Notes under the pieces: model-generated
Seen by the model: the letters and a program-made list of their open reading frames with translations, nothing else
The model's database searches: none
Told to the model about the DNA's origin: nothing
Assembly: GCF_003945595.2 (NCBI RefSeq)
Contig: NW_024104527.1
Span: 62,001 to 126,000, forward strand
Length of the DNA: 64,000 bases
Direction: 5' to 3'
Source: Pipra filicauda
Lineage: Eukaryota; Chordata; Aves; Passeriformes; Pipridae
Part shown: positions 14,801-29,800 of the stretch, one piece after another
Layout: every line of letters starts with the position of its first letter
How positions within the stretch are numbered: position 1 is the stretch's first letter
Position numbers and translations under genes: made by a program

Positions 14801-17800
14801 TCTTAGTGGTAAACTGGCTTGACCTAATTAGCAAAGCTAAATAAGCAGCACAAAATCAGGCAAAGATTCATAAGTTTTAGAATTTGCATGTAAAACAGTC
14901 AGCTACTCATTACAAATGCAGAGGCTCAGTGTTTTTTCTTCTTCACGCTCAACTACATGTGATAAAACTTAATTCCAAGTTTCTTTTTGGTTGCCTGTGA
15001 AAGCACAGATTTTTTTACTTTAATCTTTGTGAGGAGACAGTTTGCATCTGAAAAGCAGAACTTTCTGCAATTGAAATTGCATTTTACAGCCAAAATTCAG
15101 TACTACCCACTTAAAAACCCTCATCCTTCCCTCGAGTCAGCTTGAAGTGAATCAAATAGCTGTATTAATTTGAAGATGAAGTGCTTAAAAAGGAAATTAT
15201 GGTTAGTGACTTGTTTATATTACATCAGATAGTTATTTTGGGTCTTTACTCCACTTTCATATGATGATTTACTGAATTCTAGGCTCTTTGTTTGGAAACC
15301 TGTTATTTATACAAGGAATCAAGAAAAGCAGTAGACTTTAGCCCATCTTCAGTTCATAAAACTGTTGCGGGGTTTCAGCTGAATCCCAGAAGACAGAAAA
15401 ATTCAGACCATACTAGAGCAAATGAGGCCAAAAGCAGGTATGGTAAGCTCATGATAAAAAGGAAGAGCAAAGACGGAAATGTGGAACACATCTGTCATCC
15501 TCAAAAGGCAGTGAAGATAGGAAGAGTTTGGGAAAAGAAGAGTTACTCTGTTACTCTTGGTAGCTGGAAGCCTCCTGCTAATGTGGAACTAGAGGCCTAG
15601 TCTGAGATAAAACTGAATTTTCTCAAACCCAGCCAGCCCAGGAGCCATCTCCATAGGAAGGTGTGAGGATCAGCTTACTCTTGAAATAATGTTGCCATCT
15701 GGGGTTTACTCCTGCGTGCATTTGCACTTTCCTATGGGTGTGAGATTGCTAGTGAAGCACCTGGCTTAGACTTGGGAAGCACTGTCCCGTTCTTTCCAGT
15801 GCCACGTGGAACCAGTATTGCAGACCTTCCTTCCTTTGTGTCTTGAACTTTTTCTCTGAGTAGTGTTTCCTCCTGTGCCACATGTCATGTGTTTTGTTTT
15901 TTTTTTTCTTTGCAGACACTTATGGATCTGTGCAGCAAGTCTCCCTGTAAGAATAAAGGCACGTGTGTCCAGACTCTGGCCCAGACTCGCTGTGTCTGTC
16001 CGTCTGGCTGGACTGGCGCTTACTGCGATGTGCCCAATGTCTCGTGTCAGGTGGCAGCTTCACAAAGAGGTAAATGAGCATCCTCTGTGCTTTAATTGAA
16101 AACATTTCTCCGTGCATCATTAAATCTGCGCCTCCTTCCCCCCTACACCTGTGGACAGACACAGCATGCACTGGAAATCCCAGAGAGCTTTGTCTCTAGG
16201 TGGTTGATCACAGTCACTTCTAAAGTAAAATACTCAGCAAGGTTGTGTTTGTTACACCTTGTAACTCATGATCTGTGTAGGTATTTTTGTGGAAAACACT
16301 GGCTTCCAAGTGCACTGTTTAGCTGTATAGGTTATACCATGCTCCCCAAAGTAGTAAATTTCTGCTTTAGGTGATGTGCATATGAAAGATTTGGTTAAAG
16401 TGAATTTTGTCCAGGAACATGGCTTGTAGCCCAGGCAGATGGACAGTGTCATGCCATTTTTTGTCCAGGAAATCCAAACAAGTAGATTCAGTGTCAAAGG
16501 AGAAGGGTGTCAGCCTCCCATACCTTTTACAGACATTCTAGGTACAAACATTGAACCTTTGTATAGGAGCAGTAGTGCTTCAGATGCATATTCACCAGCC
16601 AGTGATAAAAGAATACAGCAATACAAATACTTCATGCCAGTGTTGGTGCCCATGATCCAATGAGGACAGAGCAGTGACTTCACTTGGAAGCCAATTTTGG
16701 TTCTGATCCACTATAATTTAAAGAGTAACTCTCCAATTTTTAAGGTTCAGCTTTTCAGTTTGTTAGGTCTAGCCATATTCATTCTTGGCTGAGCTACCAG
16801 CACTGGCAGCAAGCGTGTTTTATGTGTTTGCTCACTTTATTTAACTTCGTTTCAGGAGTCCCAGTGGACCAGTTGTGCCAGCACTCTGGTCATTGCCTCA
16901 ATGTTGGAAACACACACCACTGTCAGTGCCAGGTGGGTTACACGGGCAGCTACTGTGAAGTGCAGCTGGATGAGTGTGACTCCAGCCCCTGCCAGAACGG
17001 AGCTACCTGCCGGGATCACCTGGGTGGATACCAGTGCGAGGTAAGGCGTGGTGGTTTAGTAGGAAGAGGTCTGAATATTTAGGGCATTGTAATGCAAGGG
17101 AATCGAAAGAAATCAGAAACACATGCAAGTGGTAGAATAGCTTCCAAAGAGGGGATGGAGGCAACTTGCACTTGGAAGAAATTTTTAATTTGGCTGTAGC
17201 AGAAGCAGTGCTCCTGAGAGGTTTGTAAGAGTGAAATAAGAGATGTGATTATAAGGAGCTGTGGTTGCTGGGCATTTGAATTCTTCATCTCATTGGAGGT
17301 GGAGTTCTTACCTGGAAAGACTTTTTGCCTGAGTTGTAGTTTATATTAAAATACATGTAAAATGCATTAAAGGAATATTCTATTCTCCCTGTTGGATGGG
17401 CAAAGTATCCCTTGCCTCTCAGGGTGGGAAGTGCCTTCCACTGCTATCTGTTTCTTACAGCTAATGCAGAGAGCAGTGTAGGCCATGAGATTATGGAATA
17501 TTAACCTTCCCAAGCCTTTCAGAATGGTAGAACACCTTGGAAGCTCGTGCCCAGAGGGAAAGGATGAGTTTTATGTAAACCTTAAACCAAAACTACTAAG
17601 ACAATCTCAGTGCTAAAGGGTATCAGGATTTGATTGCTCTGTTTTGCAGCAAAGCCACTCGAATTCAAACATGCAGAGTGCTGTTGAGTGTCACATGGCC
17701 GAGTTGTGTGCTTAAGCTGCTGGCTGTGCAGCCCTTGAGATCACTTGCAGTTGTTTAGCTACAAAGGCAGTCCTAATCTATCCCATTGAGGGCTCATTTT

Positions 17801-20800
17801 GTCTGTGTTAGCCTTTCTCAGATGTCTACTAATATATCTTTTAGGAGATTATTCACACTTATTTCTATACTGGCAGTGTGTGGCTGGATACCAGGGTGTC
17901 AACTGCGAATATGAAGTGGATGAGTGCCAGTTTCAGCCCTGCCAGAACGGAGGGACATGTATCGACCTTGTCAATCATTTCAAGTGCTCCTGTCCACCAG
18001 GAACTCGAGGTATGAAGCTCAGCAATTAAGTGAATATTACAAGAGTGAGTTTTCCTTTCTGGCCACTGGTTTCGTGACACAGAGTCTAAAGGGAATGCAT
18101 TATGTTCTTTGAAGAATGTTCCCAAAGTACACCGAATCCCTTGAGATACATATTTTCTCTTTAAAAATAAATGCTGCTTTTTCCCCCTTTTTTTTTCTTT
18201 TAAAGGAATAGGTCATGGCAGTGTCCTTTGGGAATGTATGATCCATCTTTGGCAATGGGGATGGACGAGATTACCATTAAGGTCTCTTCCAACCCTGTCT
18301 GTTTTGATATAGTAAATCCAAGGTTTCTTTTTTGCTAAGATGCTATGAAATAGACAGGAAATGTGCTTAGTTCTCTCGTAATTTCCAGTGTCCTTTACTT
18401 TTTTAAATTTTTGCCCTGTATTGTCCTCTATCCTGGAGTCTTTTGTGGAAAAGAAGTTCAGTGCCTCTAGGCTGCCTTAAACTATTTCAGCAAATTCGAG
18501 CTCTTTCGTTAAAAGCTACTTTAAAAATAATAAAAAAAAAGTAGTCCACAGTCCTATATTGGTAATTTTCAGTAAGTAAGATTCCACAGCCTGGTTAATA
18601 TTGTCTTTCTCGAAACCTAACCTTTCACTTCTATGTTATATCTGACCTGATGTCCCTGACTTTTACCTTTGAAAATATTCAGGATTGCACGTTTTAACCC
18701 ATTGGTGAATGCTTTCTAACTTGACTTTTTTCCTTAGGTTTACTTTTCAAGTCAGTTAAAAATTTTACATATCTCTGAACTTATTCTTTCTTTCTGAAGT
18801 GTGTCATCTCAATGTAGGCAAAATCTTAAGCTGTGTGTCAGAACTTGATTGATAAAGTAAATATAAGTAAAATTATAAAACCTAATATATTTGCCTCCTG
18901 CGCACGCATATTACTGGTTCATTCACTTTAGTGTGACTGTCAGCACATCTCCCAGTCTGGATGAGTGTTTATTTCATTGTAAATCAGTACATTAGCAACT
19001 CTTTATATATTGTGCTTAATTTTATTCTTCGGTTTAAAAAAAAAAATAAATTAAAAAACAAAAATCGAGCTACATCGAAGTTTGTATGTATGTACTGGTA
19101 TCTGCACTGCCTGAATTTCTGTGTTGTACTAAATCCCCCACCCTCCTTTGAGAGGTTCTGAGCGTACTGTTTTTAATCTTTCAGCCTTTATTTGTTGAGA
19201 TTAATTAATTACTTTTTGGATGTGACAGTTTTTTCCAGTAAGTGAAAGGAACTGGAGGAGATTGATACAATTACTCAGGATAGTAAGACTTAGCTTTTGT
19301 CCTTGGCCTAGTTTGAAATTAACACCTTACTGCTGCCAGTATAAGCATCCTCCGTATTTAGGTGAATGATTTTTACTTGCTCTGGTTGAATCAACAGTAT
19401 TAACAGACAAAAGTACTTGCTCAGCTTACCCTCTCTGTCCCTTTGTATCTGTTACACTGTGCAGTGAAGGCAAAACCAGCACCAGACCTTTTCTTTTGAA
19501 AGGGAACCCTGTAGGGAGGAGAAACTGCCCTCCCTAGCCAATGGTGAGGGTCTACTGTAGGTCCCCAGAATCCAAACTGCAGGAATCAGTGTTTTTTTGT
19601 AGGTTTGCTGTTGCTTGTTTTAATGCTGTTGCTACAAACGCTCTTTGCCCAGTTTCAGGGTTACCTGAAGTTAAGTGCCTGGTGGCAGCTCACAGCCTTT
19701 CAAGGACAGCACAGGGCTTTTGGGCTGTGCTCAGTCACAGGGCTAAATTGAGTGCATCTTTTTTGGGTTTGATTTGGTTTTGTGTTTTTAATTAGGCCCT
19801 TAAATTAATTCAAGTATGAAAGCTGCTAAATACCAGTATGGCCTAGCATTGAGGACAGCCTGGATCTAAAACACATGCTCCCTAGGCCTGATCTGAGGCT
19901 GTCTGTCTGCAGAGGGTCTGCAATGCATTAAGATGGGATCTTTATCTGTTTGTGTCAGGGACTGTTTGTGACATGGTCTTGAAAGTTGACGAGCAGTGTA
20001 GGAAAGGAGGCCATGGCACTGTATCCTCAAATTGTCCCTCTTTACTGTCCTGACAGGCCGTTTCTGTGAGGAGAATGTGGATGACTGCATTTCAGACTCA
20101 GGAGTACCCCGCTGCTTTAATGGAGGGCAGTGCATTGACCAGATCGGGAGCTACAGCTGCCTTTGTCCCCAAGGCTTTGCAGGCGAGCGATGCGAGGGAG
20201 ATATCAACGAGTGCCTCTCTAATCCCTGTAACCCTCGTGGAAGTCTGGACTGTGTCCAGCTGACAAACGATTATAGGTGCATCTGTCGTAGTGCTTTTAC
20301 GGGTGAGTAGTCATAAACATGCTATCAATTTCATTGTAGTATCTTGAAAAATGATAATTCTTTCCCTCTCTGGCAGTAGTGTTATCTAGTCATTTCCCTT
20401 TACAGTATCTTTTGTTTCCCTACACCATGCTTCAGTTTTTAAACCAGTCTTTGTTTTAAAACTTCTAAGAAATTTGGCTTCCAGAGCTGTCTCGGACAAA
20501 GGAATCTCCTGAGACACTTGGCTGCCAGAATTTTTTTTTCTATGGTACTTTTCTCTCCTTCATAGTTTCACATTTCTAGTATTGGAAGTGTAACTGTTCA
20601 TGTGTCACCTCCTCCATGGCTTTTCCTTTTGCAAAGCAGCATATGGTTTTTCTCTATAAATCAGTGTCATGGTATCCATAATTAGCTTTTGGCCTCCTTT
20701 TCTATTCCTCACCCCCTTTTCTTCTTTACATTGCTGATGTGGTCAGGATGGAATACTCTGCATAGACAGGCGGGACATTCCTAGCTTAGTGATCCTTCCA

Positions 20801-23800
20801 CAATCCAACTTTGAGTCACAACTTTGCAAGAATTTCACACTGTGCAGACTTATGTCTCACTCTCTCTAGATCTCTTCTTTGTTAGTATTGCTGCTGTTCT
20901 GCTTTCTGCCACCCACTGGGCTTAAGTTTGTTCTAATAGTCTCCAGATGTGTCTTAACTTTCAGCTTTCCATTTTCTATGTCAGTTTAACTTCCTATGTA
21001 TTCAGTTTTCCTCCATTAAAACCTTTCACTTTCCCTGCTTACCAGTGACCTCTGCATGCTTTACCTTATTTTTTCTTAAAATTTAAAGATGCTGTGATTT
21101 TCCACTAAATTTGTGAGCTTCAGATGTAAAGAAATCAGAAAGACATACATTTGAAGAATTCATGTAGTAGTTTTTGAAAGCATTACCTAGACTGACAAAA
21201 GAAGTTCCTGAAAGAGCAGTGTGTGAGAGGAGTGGTGCTGGTGGGACTCTGATGCAGGTCATCAGATAGGATGATATTTAAGCCTGTCTGTTAAGCTTGC
21301 TTTTATTAATTATGCCTCATGTTGCTTCTGGCTCTCATGGAAGGGTTGCTGGAACTTGCGGTGTGGGGAATGCAGACCTGCTGCACCCCAGGAGGAGCAA
21401 GGAGAGCTGCTATGTCTCAGACATGAAATCTGTCTGGAAATGTTAGGCACAGAGGGGGAGGATGCTTCCTCCTCTAGCTGTCTGTCCTCTGCACATTCCA
21501 CATTGACCCTTCTGCCTGGGAGGGGACGGGCAGCTTTGCTGTGGTTTATGACTGAGGATGCCAGGACTCTGTGGGCCATCCTGCCCCGTCTGCTGCTCTC
21601 TGCAAGCAGCCTTGGCTGCACATGTCTGGAGACTTCTATTAATGTTTTCCTTGGGGGTCCAAGTCATACTTAGGTCATCCTCATTTTTAAAACTGTTGTC
21701 AGAGTTTGACTGTGGAAGCTGCTGCAAAGTTGGTCAGTGCAGTAAGACCTCCATCTGGCTGATCAGTCTGAGGAGACTCTGCTTGCTTCTCCTGTTCACT
21801 CATGTTGCATCTGGTCCTGAGGGTTGTTCGTTATTTTAGAGTGTGATTTGCCCTCAGTGAGCATCTCCCAAAAAGTAAATAAGACCTAGGAACCCCCAAA
21901 CTGGTGTGGTACATCACTTTCAGCCTTTCTGCATGGTTGACTTGGAAGTGGCAGCAGCAAATTCTTTGTGCTTTGTTGTGCATGTTCTCAAGGAGACAGA
22001 CAAGGACAGCTGTCTCCAAATACACTTTGTGGATTCTGGGGTTTCGCCTTCCTCTACCACTGCTTAGGCACCTACTTAGGGAGCATGTGCTATCAGAAGA
22101 GATGCTCCCTACCTCTTTGGAGGGGAAGGTCTCACTGGAGTGCTCCACTTGCTGGCCATTCATGGGAGTGTTTTGCTTTGTGATGGCTTTTTGATGTGCA
22201 CAGACACACATTTCTCTGCTCTCTTCTCCCTGTGTCTGCATCTCAGGTCGTCACTGTGAGAGTGTAATAGATGTGTGTCCCCGGAAGCCTTGCCAGAACG
22301 GCGGGACCTGTGCTGTTGCCAGCAATATGCCGGATGGGTTCATCTGCCAGTGTCCTCCGGTAAGCACCGTACCCTGAAACTGGATTGCCTGCATCAGCTG
22401 TAGAGCTCTCTGGCTACAGTCTCACTAGTTTCACTGGTTCACTGTAGATGAAGATTGTCTTTTCTGTACCACTTGCAAAGCTGTGTCTTTGGACACACTT
22501 TAACCCACATCCTTTAGTTTATCTATTGAGCTGGGGAACCCAGGGCTTTCAGGTGCCCTAGGAAAGCGATGCAGCCAGTTGTTACCCCAGAAAAGTCTGC
22601 TGTTGAGGCACGATATCTGGCTTTTCTGTCTTAAACCTAGCATTAAGTTCTGATAATTCTTTTACTGTCCTGTGTTTTCTGTGCTTACTGCAAGACTCCC
22701 CTTGTTTGTGGCTCTTCTAAGCTCATTTCAAAATGTAATTTCCTAGTTTATCCTTGAGGTTAGGTCCAGAAAGTCATGGCTCCTGCAATGAGGCTACAGG
22801 AGTTACAGGGGAGAAAGAGTTTGCATATGACACCTTGCCTCCAGCCCTCAGAGCATTGAAGAATAAGTTTGTGAGACTGATTGTTTTGCCTTTCCCCCCA
22901 CATAGGGTTATTCTGGAGCAAAATGTGAGTTCAGCAGCCACAGTACCTGTGGGCAAGTGAAATGCAAGAAGGGGGAGCAGTGCATCCAGACATCATCTGG
23001 TCCACGGTGCTATTGCCCCAAGCTGTCTGTGGGAGAGGAATGCCAGACAAACACGGGTTGTGCCAGTGCCCCCTGCCAGAATGGTGGGAGCTGCCACCCT
23101 CATTCTCAGCCTCCTTACTATTACTGTCAGTGCCCTGTCCACACCCAGGGCAGCCAGTGTGAACAGCCCGTAACTTTCAGCCCGGAGCCCCGAGGATGTT
23201 TAGATTCCCAGTGTGCAGAAAAAGCAAGAGATGGCTATTGTGATGAAGACTGTAACACTCATGCATGCCAGTGGGATGGAGGTGACTGCTCCCTGACAAT
23301 GGAAGATCCTTGGGCCAACTGCTCCTCCTCATTGCGCTGCTGGATGCTTTTCAATGGACAGTGTGACGAGTTCTGCAACACACCCGAGTGCTTGTTTGAC
23401 AACTTTGAGTGTCAGCCAAATAGCAGAACATGCAAGTAAGGTTTGATCCTGAGAATGGTTTTTGTGTGTGACTAACATAGCCTTCTGCTAGTGCTCTGCT
23501 GCTGCTCCCCTCTCTTCCATTGTTTCTGTTGCTGGTCCTTGCTGAAAGTTTTTGGCATCAAGGAGTTTCTGCTGCTTTGTGTACTTTTCGTCTGTTTTTG
23601 GAATTTGTGTGCTATGCACTGAGTCAATAACCTGAACAATGGTAATGTGTTAACCTTCTTGACGGATGTGCCCTGCTTTCCCTGAAAATGTAAATAAGAG
23701 GCATTTCACCTTGTACTAGATTTTAATAGTACTGCCTCCTGTCCTGAATTTTGCTCCATACCAGCAATACCTGTACTTTTATCCCAGCTGTATTTGCTGC

Positions 23801-26800
23801 CACTGAATGTGTTTCTAGCTTGTTTATTGTGGCAATTCTTTCTCTTCAGTAATTTGTGATAAATGCTACAGCTTTGCTGTGATAAATTTCCCTTGGTGAG
23901 GCAGGCAGGAGGTGTTACATGTCTTAGTAAACAGAATAAGCAGTTCTCTTCCACTGTTACCAGAATTGAACCATGGATTATTGTGCTTCCTCCTTTCACC
24001 CTGCTGGGTTGCAAGCTTTATCCTGGGGTTATATTTCTTCTCATTGTATCCTGATTATGAGTGTTATTTTACCTCAAATGATGGTGAAGAGCGTAAGACC
24101 TTGGCCCCTGGACTGCAGGTGTGCTGTGCAGAGCGTGCCTGTCCTCCTGTGCTGCCTGTAACCCTCTCACTGTTTTAGGTATGACAAGTACTGTGCAGAT
24201 CACTACGCAGATGGGCGCTGTGACCAGGGCTGTAACAGCGAGGAGTGTGGCTGGGATGGGCTGGACTGTGCTGGTGACAAAGCTGAGAAGCTGGCAGAGG
24301 GCACCCTTATCATCGTGGTCTTGATGCCCCCCGACGAGCTGCTGGGTGATGTTCGCAGCTTCCTGCGCACTTTGGGAACGCTTCTGCACACCAATCTGAG
24401 AATCAAGCTGGACTCCCAGGGAAACCCCATGGTATTCCCGTACTACGGGGAGAAATCGGCAGCTCGGAGTCGTCGATCGCTTGCGGTCGTTCGCAAGCGC
24501 AGAGAACTAGAGCAAGAGGTCATTGGGTGAGTGGATGCCTTTGTGTTCCTCTGGCCTTGTTGTGCTGGTAACTTTTGCTTATAGGTGTGTGGGACGTTCT
24601 AGGCTTTTTAGGTCTCTTGTTTGTTTTTTAAATGGGGAAATGCAAAGTCGTCGCAACTGCCCAACTGAGTGTTGGGGTAGAAAGATTGACATAAAAGGCT
24701 GCAGTTTAACCCAGTGCTTTGGCAAAAGTTTCTCTTGCTGATTTCTGTGCCCTCTTACTGTGTCTCTGCAGCACCAAGGTGTTCCTGGAGATTGACAACC
24801 GCCAGTGTGCAGAGGATTCGGAGCAATGCTTTCACAACACAGAAGCTGCTGCAGCTCTCTTAGCTGCTCAGGCCATCAAGGGCATGTTGCCCTATCCTTT
24901 TGTGTCTGTCCAAAGTGAGTAACTGCAGAGGGAAAATCTCTTACGGAGGAAGGCAGTCATCAACCTTGGGCTTGCAAAATACTTGCTCAGATTATTGATC
25001 ATCATAGTAGTGTGTCTTGCTGTTCAGCATTGTTTCTGGGAGCTAACATGTTCATCCCCAGTTACAGGAATATGTATGTGCCATGTGCTTTTTGAGAGGA
25101 CATCTGGTTAGTAAGGCAGGGCATATAATTTGGAGCCTAGTCATTTCAACATCTGTAGAAACAGTAATCTCTCATGTGCTGCAGCAGTGTGCCATGCACT
25201 GCAGTGGTGATCTCTGCACTAAAAACCATTCATGTGCTCTAAGCCATGAATTCAATGGAAAAGGTGCCATTAGAGTCTAGTCTACCAATGTTTTCTCCTC
25301 TGGCAGTATGTAATCCCTTCGATTTCTGCTCCCCTCTCCCTTGGTCTGAGGCTTGGCTGCAACATCTTACTAGATTGGTATTACCACTATTCCTAGGTGG
25401 GTCAAGCTCATATCTCTGATATCTTCATGTAGATCAACCCTCTCTGTGCTGAGTGAGGGTGGCTGTCAGCAGACAGCAGGACTCTTGAGGAAGGAGCAAG
25501 ATCTTCCGTTCAGCATTGTATCCTCTAAAAAATATTTTGAGAAACCAGACCAAGGGAAGCCAAAAAGAAATTATATTCTCTTACAACAATTGCAGCAGAG
25601 CCTAAATTCCATATAGAGACAATATGCTCTCTGGGGAAGATTGTGAGTGAGAAAAGGAAGTCTGTAAATTGAAGATCATTGTCTCCACTTTGTTAATCTC
25701 ACTTGTATTTTAACTGGAACTTTTAGGTGAACCATTGTCACCACCGAAGACCCAGTTGCTTTACCTGCTTGCTGTGGCAGCTTTGATCATCCTCTTAATC
25801 CTTCTGCTGGGTGTGATGATGGCAAAGCGTAAGCGCAAACATGGTTCTCTGTGGCTCCCAGAGGGGTTTATCCTGCGCAGGGATCCCAGTAATCACAAAC
25901 GCAGAGAGCCGGTTGGGGAAGACGCTGTTGGACTCAAGTAAGTTTGCATTTAGGCCACTGACATTCTGTCTGTGAGTGTGTTAGAGGATTTTGAGAACGT
26001 GGTGTGTAAATCTTTCATCAAAGGCACTTAACCCCATAGAGAAAGCTTCCTTTTAAGCTAGAACTTTTTAGGCCATTTCTCTGAATTTTAATACATCTGT
26101 TTTGGACATAAGAACTTTAATGTATAAAATGCCAGTAAGGAATCTGATCTCCTGGTTATATTTGGTTTTCTGACACTCTGTTTAGTTCAGTGGGTGTGTA
26201 CTGTTTGCCTAATTTTGTCCTGGAATAGGTGAGACATTTTTAGGTTGATAGGTGACAACAAATCTTTAATATATCTAGCTCAATGCAATAAAGACATGAC
26301 TCAAAAATAATGGAAAGTTTCAAAAGAAGAATGCCATTTATGCAGTTTTGGCTTTCCATTGAATTAACCAAGTTTGCAGTTCTAAATGCATTTAACGCCA
26401 CTGTTGGCTGCCTGAGATTTCTAATTTCTTGGTCCCTCTGTTTGCAAGCTACCAAACTTGCAAGCACCCCCCTTGGTCTCTGCAGGGTAGTGTAAGTAGC
26501 AGTAGTAGCACCTGCTCAGCCTGCAAAGTGATATGTTCTCCTTGTTTGTTAGAAATCTGTCAGTCCAGATACCAGAGGGTAACCTGGCCAATTCTGGAAC
26601 AACTGAACACTGGGCAGGTGATGGTGGACCTCAGCCAAAGAGAGCAAAGGTAAGGAGAGCTCCAAGACTTGGAATATCACCTGAAACTGCTAGTGAGAAA
26701 CATCTGCATTAACTTCCTGAGTATGCCCCTTGCCCAAAACTCACCTTTGCTTAGGAATTTGTGATACATAACTAATGGTATCTGAGGGGCAAATCCCCAG

Positions 26801-29800
26801 GTTAGCACTGCCACCACAGGCCAGTGGAGAAAGGAGGTACCTTCTGTTCCAGTGTCCTCTCCCTGCCCAGGCTCTGCTGCAGCAAAAGGGACAAGGAGGT
26901 TCATGTAATGTCTTGCCTGATAATGTATGGTGGGAGTGTGAGAGCTGAGAATGCCAAACAGAGATAAATGGACACCTTCACTGGCCTAAAACAAAAACCC
27001 TGAAACAAAAAAACAAACAAAAACCGAAACACGACCAAAAAAATCCCCCACAAAACCCAGGAAACGCCATAAAAAATAAGAAAACACCAAGAGCTTTCAG
27101 CATCTTTGGCCACTTGATGGGTGTTTTGAAAGCAACTGCTTATTTCCCGTGCTCAGGCTGAGGACCAGGCCTTGCTCCCGGAAGGGGATGAGCAGATAGA
27201 CCAGCGCCAGTGGACACAGCAGCACCTGGAGGCAGCAGATGTCTGCGGGAGCACCTCACTCGCCCTGACACCACCCCAAGCAGATCAAGAAGTGGATGTT
27301 CTGGATGTCAATGTCAGAGGGCCGGGTCAGTACTCTGAGTGTCCCTGTGTTCTGCCAGCCAGCCACCGATCTCCCTCCCCTGTGTCCAGTGACTGGGACT
27401 GCTGATGTTAAAAATTAAATGGGGTATCCAGGAACACCAGGAGAAATTGGTATGGTGCTCAAGGAAAGCTCAATGTACACTCCGGAAAAGAAAGCTGATC
27501 ATGGTCTGTAGCACATGGAATCTCATGTAAGCAGGGGAAAAAGTTCACTTAGCAAACACCTGTAGGAACTACAGCTATTAGATCTCCTTTATAACAGTGT
27601 GTGCCTAAATTGTATTGTCAGAATGCCATTACGGCAGAAATTTGGAATGCACAATTGTGCTGAAAATTACCCCCAGCTTCTCCAGCTGGATCACTGCAGA
27701 GATTTATGCCAGACTTTTCTAAGCAGGTTTTATACCTGGGGTGTCTTTTATCTGTTGTGGAAGCAAGGATGGCCTTTTCCTGAATAAGATGACTCTTGGC
27801 AGAAAGTATACCTTGATTAGCAGTGTGTGAGGCATCTGTCCTGGAACAGAGCAGCAGCGCAGCAAGATTGTTTATGATTTTTTTTTATTATTTGCTGATT
27901 TATATCCTCAGCTTAGGATGATCAACTGATTGAATTCATAACAGAACTGTGAACTTGGAAGGAGATTTTTTTACCATGAACACAGGCTTGCTCTCTTTCA
28001 GTCCCAAATCACTAGATGCACTGAGAACACTGCTGCTTTTTATGAGTGTAGCACTAAGGCTATATAAGCTGGTAAGGGACTGGGTGGGTCATTTGGTAAT
28101 AACTGACCCCTGAGTTCTGAGAGGAGACAGTTGACCAAGAAGTTTATGCTGGTCGGAAGAGCTGCAACCATGGCCCTTGTTAAAATGTAAGAGGTGTGTC
28201 TGATGATACTGCTGCAATTCCTTTTAATTGAGTTTTGTGGGAATATTTCCATGCAATTTAAGGATGACTGAACCCATTCTCTCAGTTCCCTTCTATTGTC
28301 TTTTCTGCTGCAAAGGGAAAGAGGGATTTTTGTGTAACAAGTGTGAGAACATAAACCATCAGTTTCTGCCAAATTTAAGCTTTTCTTTATTTCCCTATTG
28401 AAACTTCTAGTTGTGTGGCAGGGTAAAAGCTTTCCAAGTGCAGGCAATAATGTTCTTAAGACTTCACACTGCTTATTTTCACGTTCACCCAAAGCTTTGT
28501 CCAGCAACAGCAATGAAATAATACTGACCTGTAGTTGTTTTCCCGCCATTCAGATGCAACTGTGAAGCTTGCAGCAAGCTGCTCTGAGCTGTCTCCCTCT
28601 TTGGCCTCACAAGCAAGCAGCTGTCAGGGGCAAAAATAATTTAAAAAGTCTGAGAAGTGTTGGATTAATGGGTTAGTAAGGAGGGGTAGGATTCCTCACA
28701 GTTAATATAGCTCTTTATCTGTCTTGGCCACCTTCATCTTTGCAGGCAGAGGGAATAAATGGACCCTTCTGAGAGGCAGTTTCCCTCTGTCCCAAGAAGC
28801 CTCTGGAGGACTGGGTGGCTCACACCCCAATAATGCTTCACTGCCCCTAATCACAAAGTGTGTTGAGGCTGATTCAGGTGCAGGTGTCTGGGCTGGAGCC
28901 ATCTGAAGCTGAGTGAGTTAGATCCTGGCCACAAGTGCAGGTGGAAGGTAGAACAGTAGAAATCTTTCTAGAGAGAGGAGATGCAAGTCAAAATGCCTTG
29001 GGGTACCAAGGGTTTGTTCCTTCTCTTAACCCAACACCTTCTGCAGTCTCTCGGGTTTAGAGGGACCCAAGAGGTCCAGCGTCCAACAGAAGTATTGCCT
29101 AGACATTTTGTCCATGGGTTCCTTACATCCCAGCTTTCAGTACATTGTGCCTATATGAGACCTTCAGGTGTACCTGTCTGGTGAACTCCTGACTTTTACC
29201 ATCTCGCTCCAAGTTTTACATGTACTCAGGGGTCTGTCTTACTGAAAGACAGCAACCAGAAGAGTTTTTATAAAATGCTGCTGCTACCTTTGTCTCCCCA
29301 TGCTGTTCTTTCTCTGTGTCCCCCAGAGCGGGGAGGACATTCTTTTCACTGGAGTTGTTGTGAGTGTGTAACCAGGGTAATGCAATTATAGGCATAACTG
29401 ATAACACCACCTGTAATTAAAATTGATGAACTGTCCCTATTATTACGCCCCTCTTTTTTCGGTTACTAAAACTTCAGTGGTTCAGACTGGAATTTTCCAT
29501 GCTGGGTGTCTGCCTCCAGCTGGACGCTTTTGCGTTTTTTTCCAGCTCTTTAAGAGAACAAGCTGGAAGGAGGAAAAAAGACATTGTGTCCACAGCTTTT
29601 TTTTTTCTAGTAGTCCATCAAGCACTAAATTGTGACAGCGTAGCTGGATGTGCTTTTGCTAAGCCTCGTAAAACTATCCATGTGTGGCCAACTTGCAAAG
29701 CTCTGAAAAGAGCTGCACGTACCTGAGAAACTTTGTGGAGGGTGGCAACTAATTAATCCAGGGATTCAGTGTGTGCTGTAGCTGTGTCCCTGTAGAGCAT

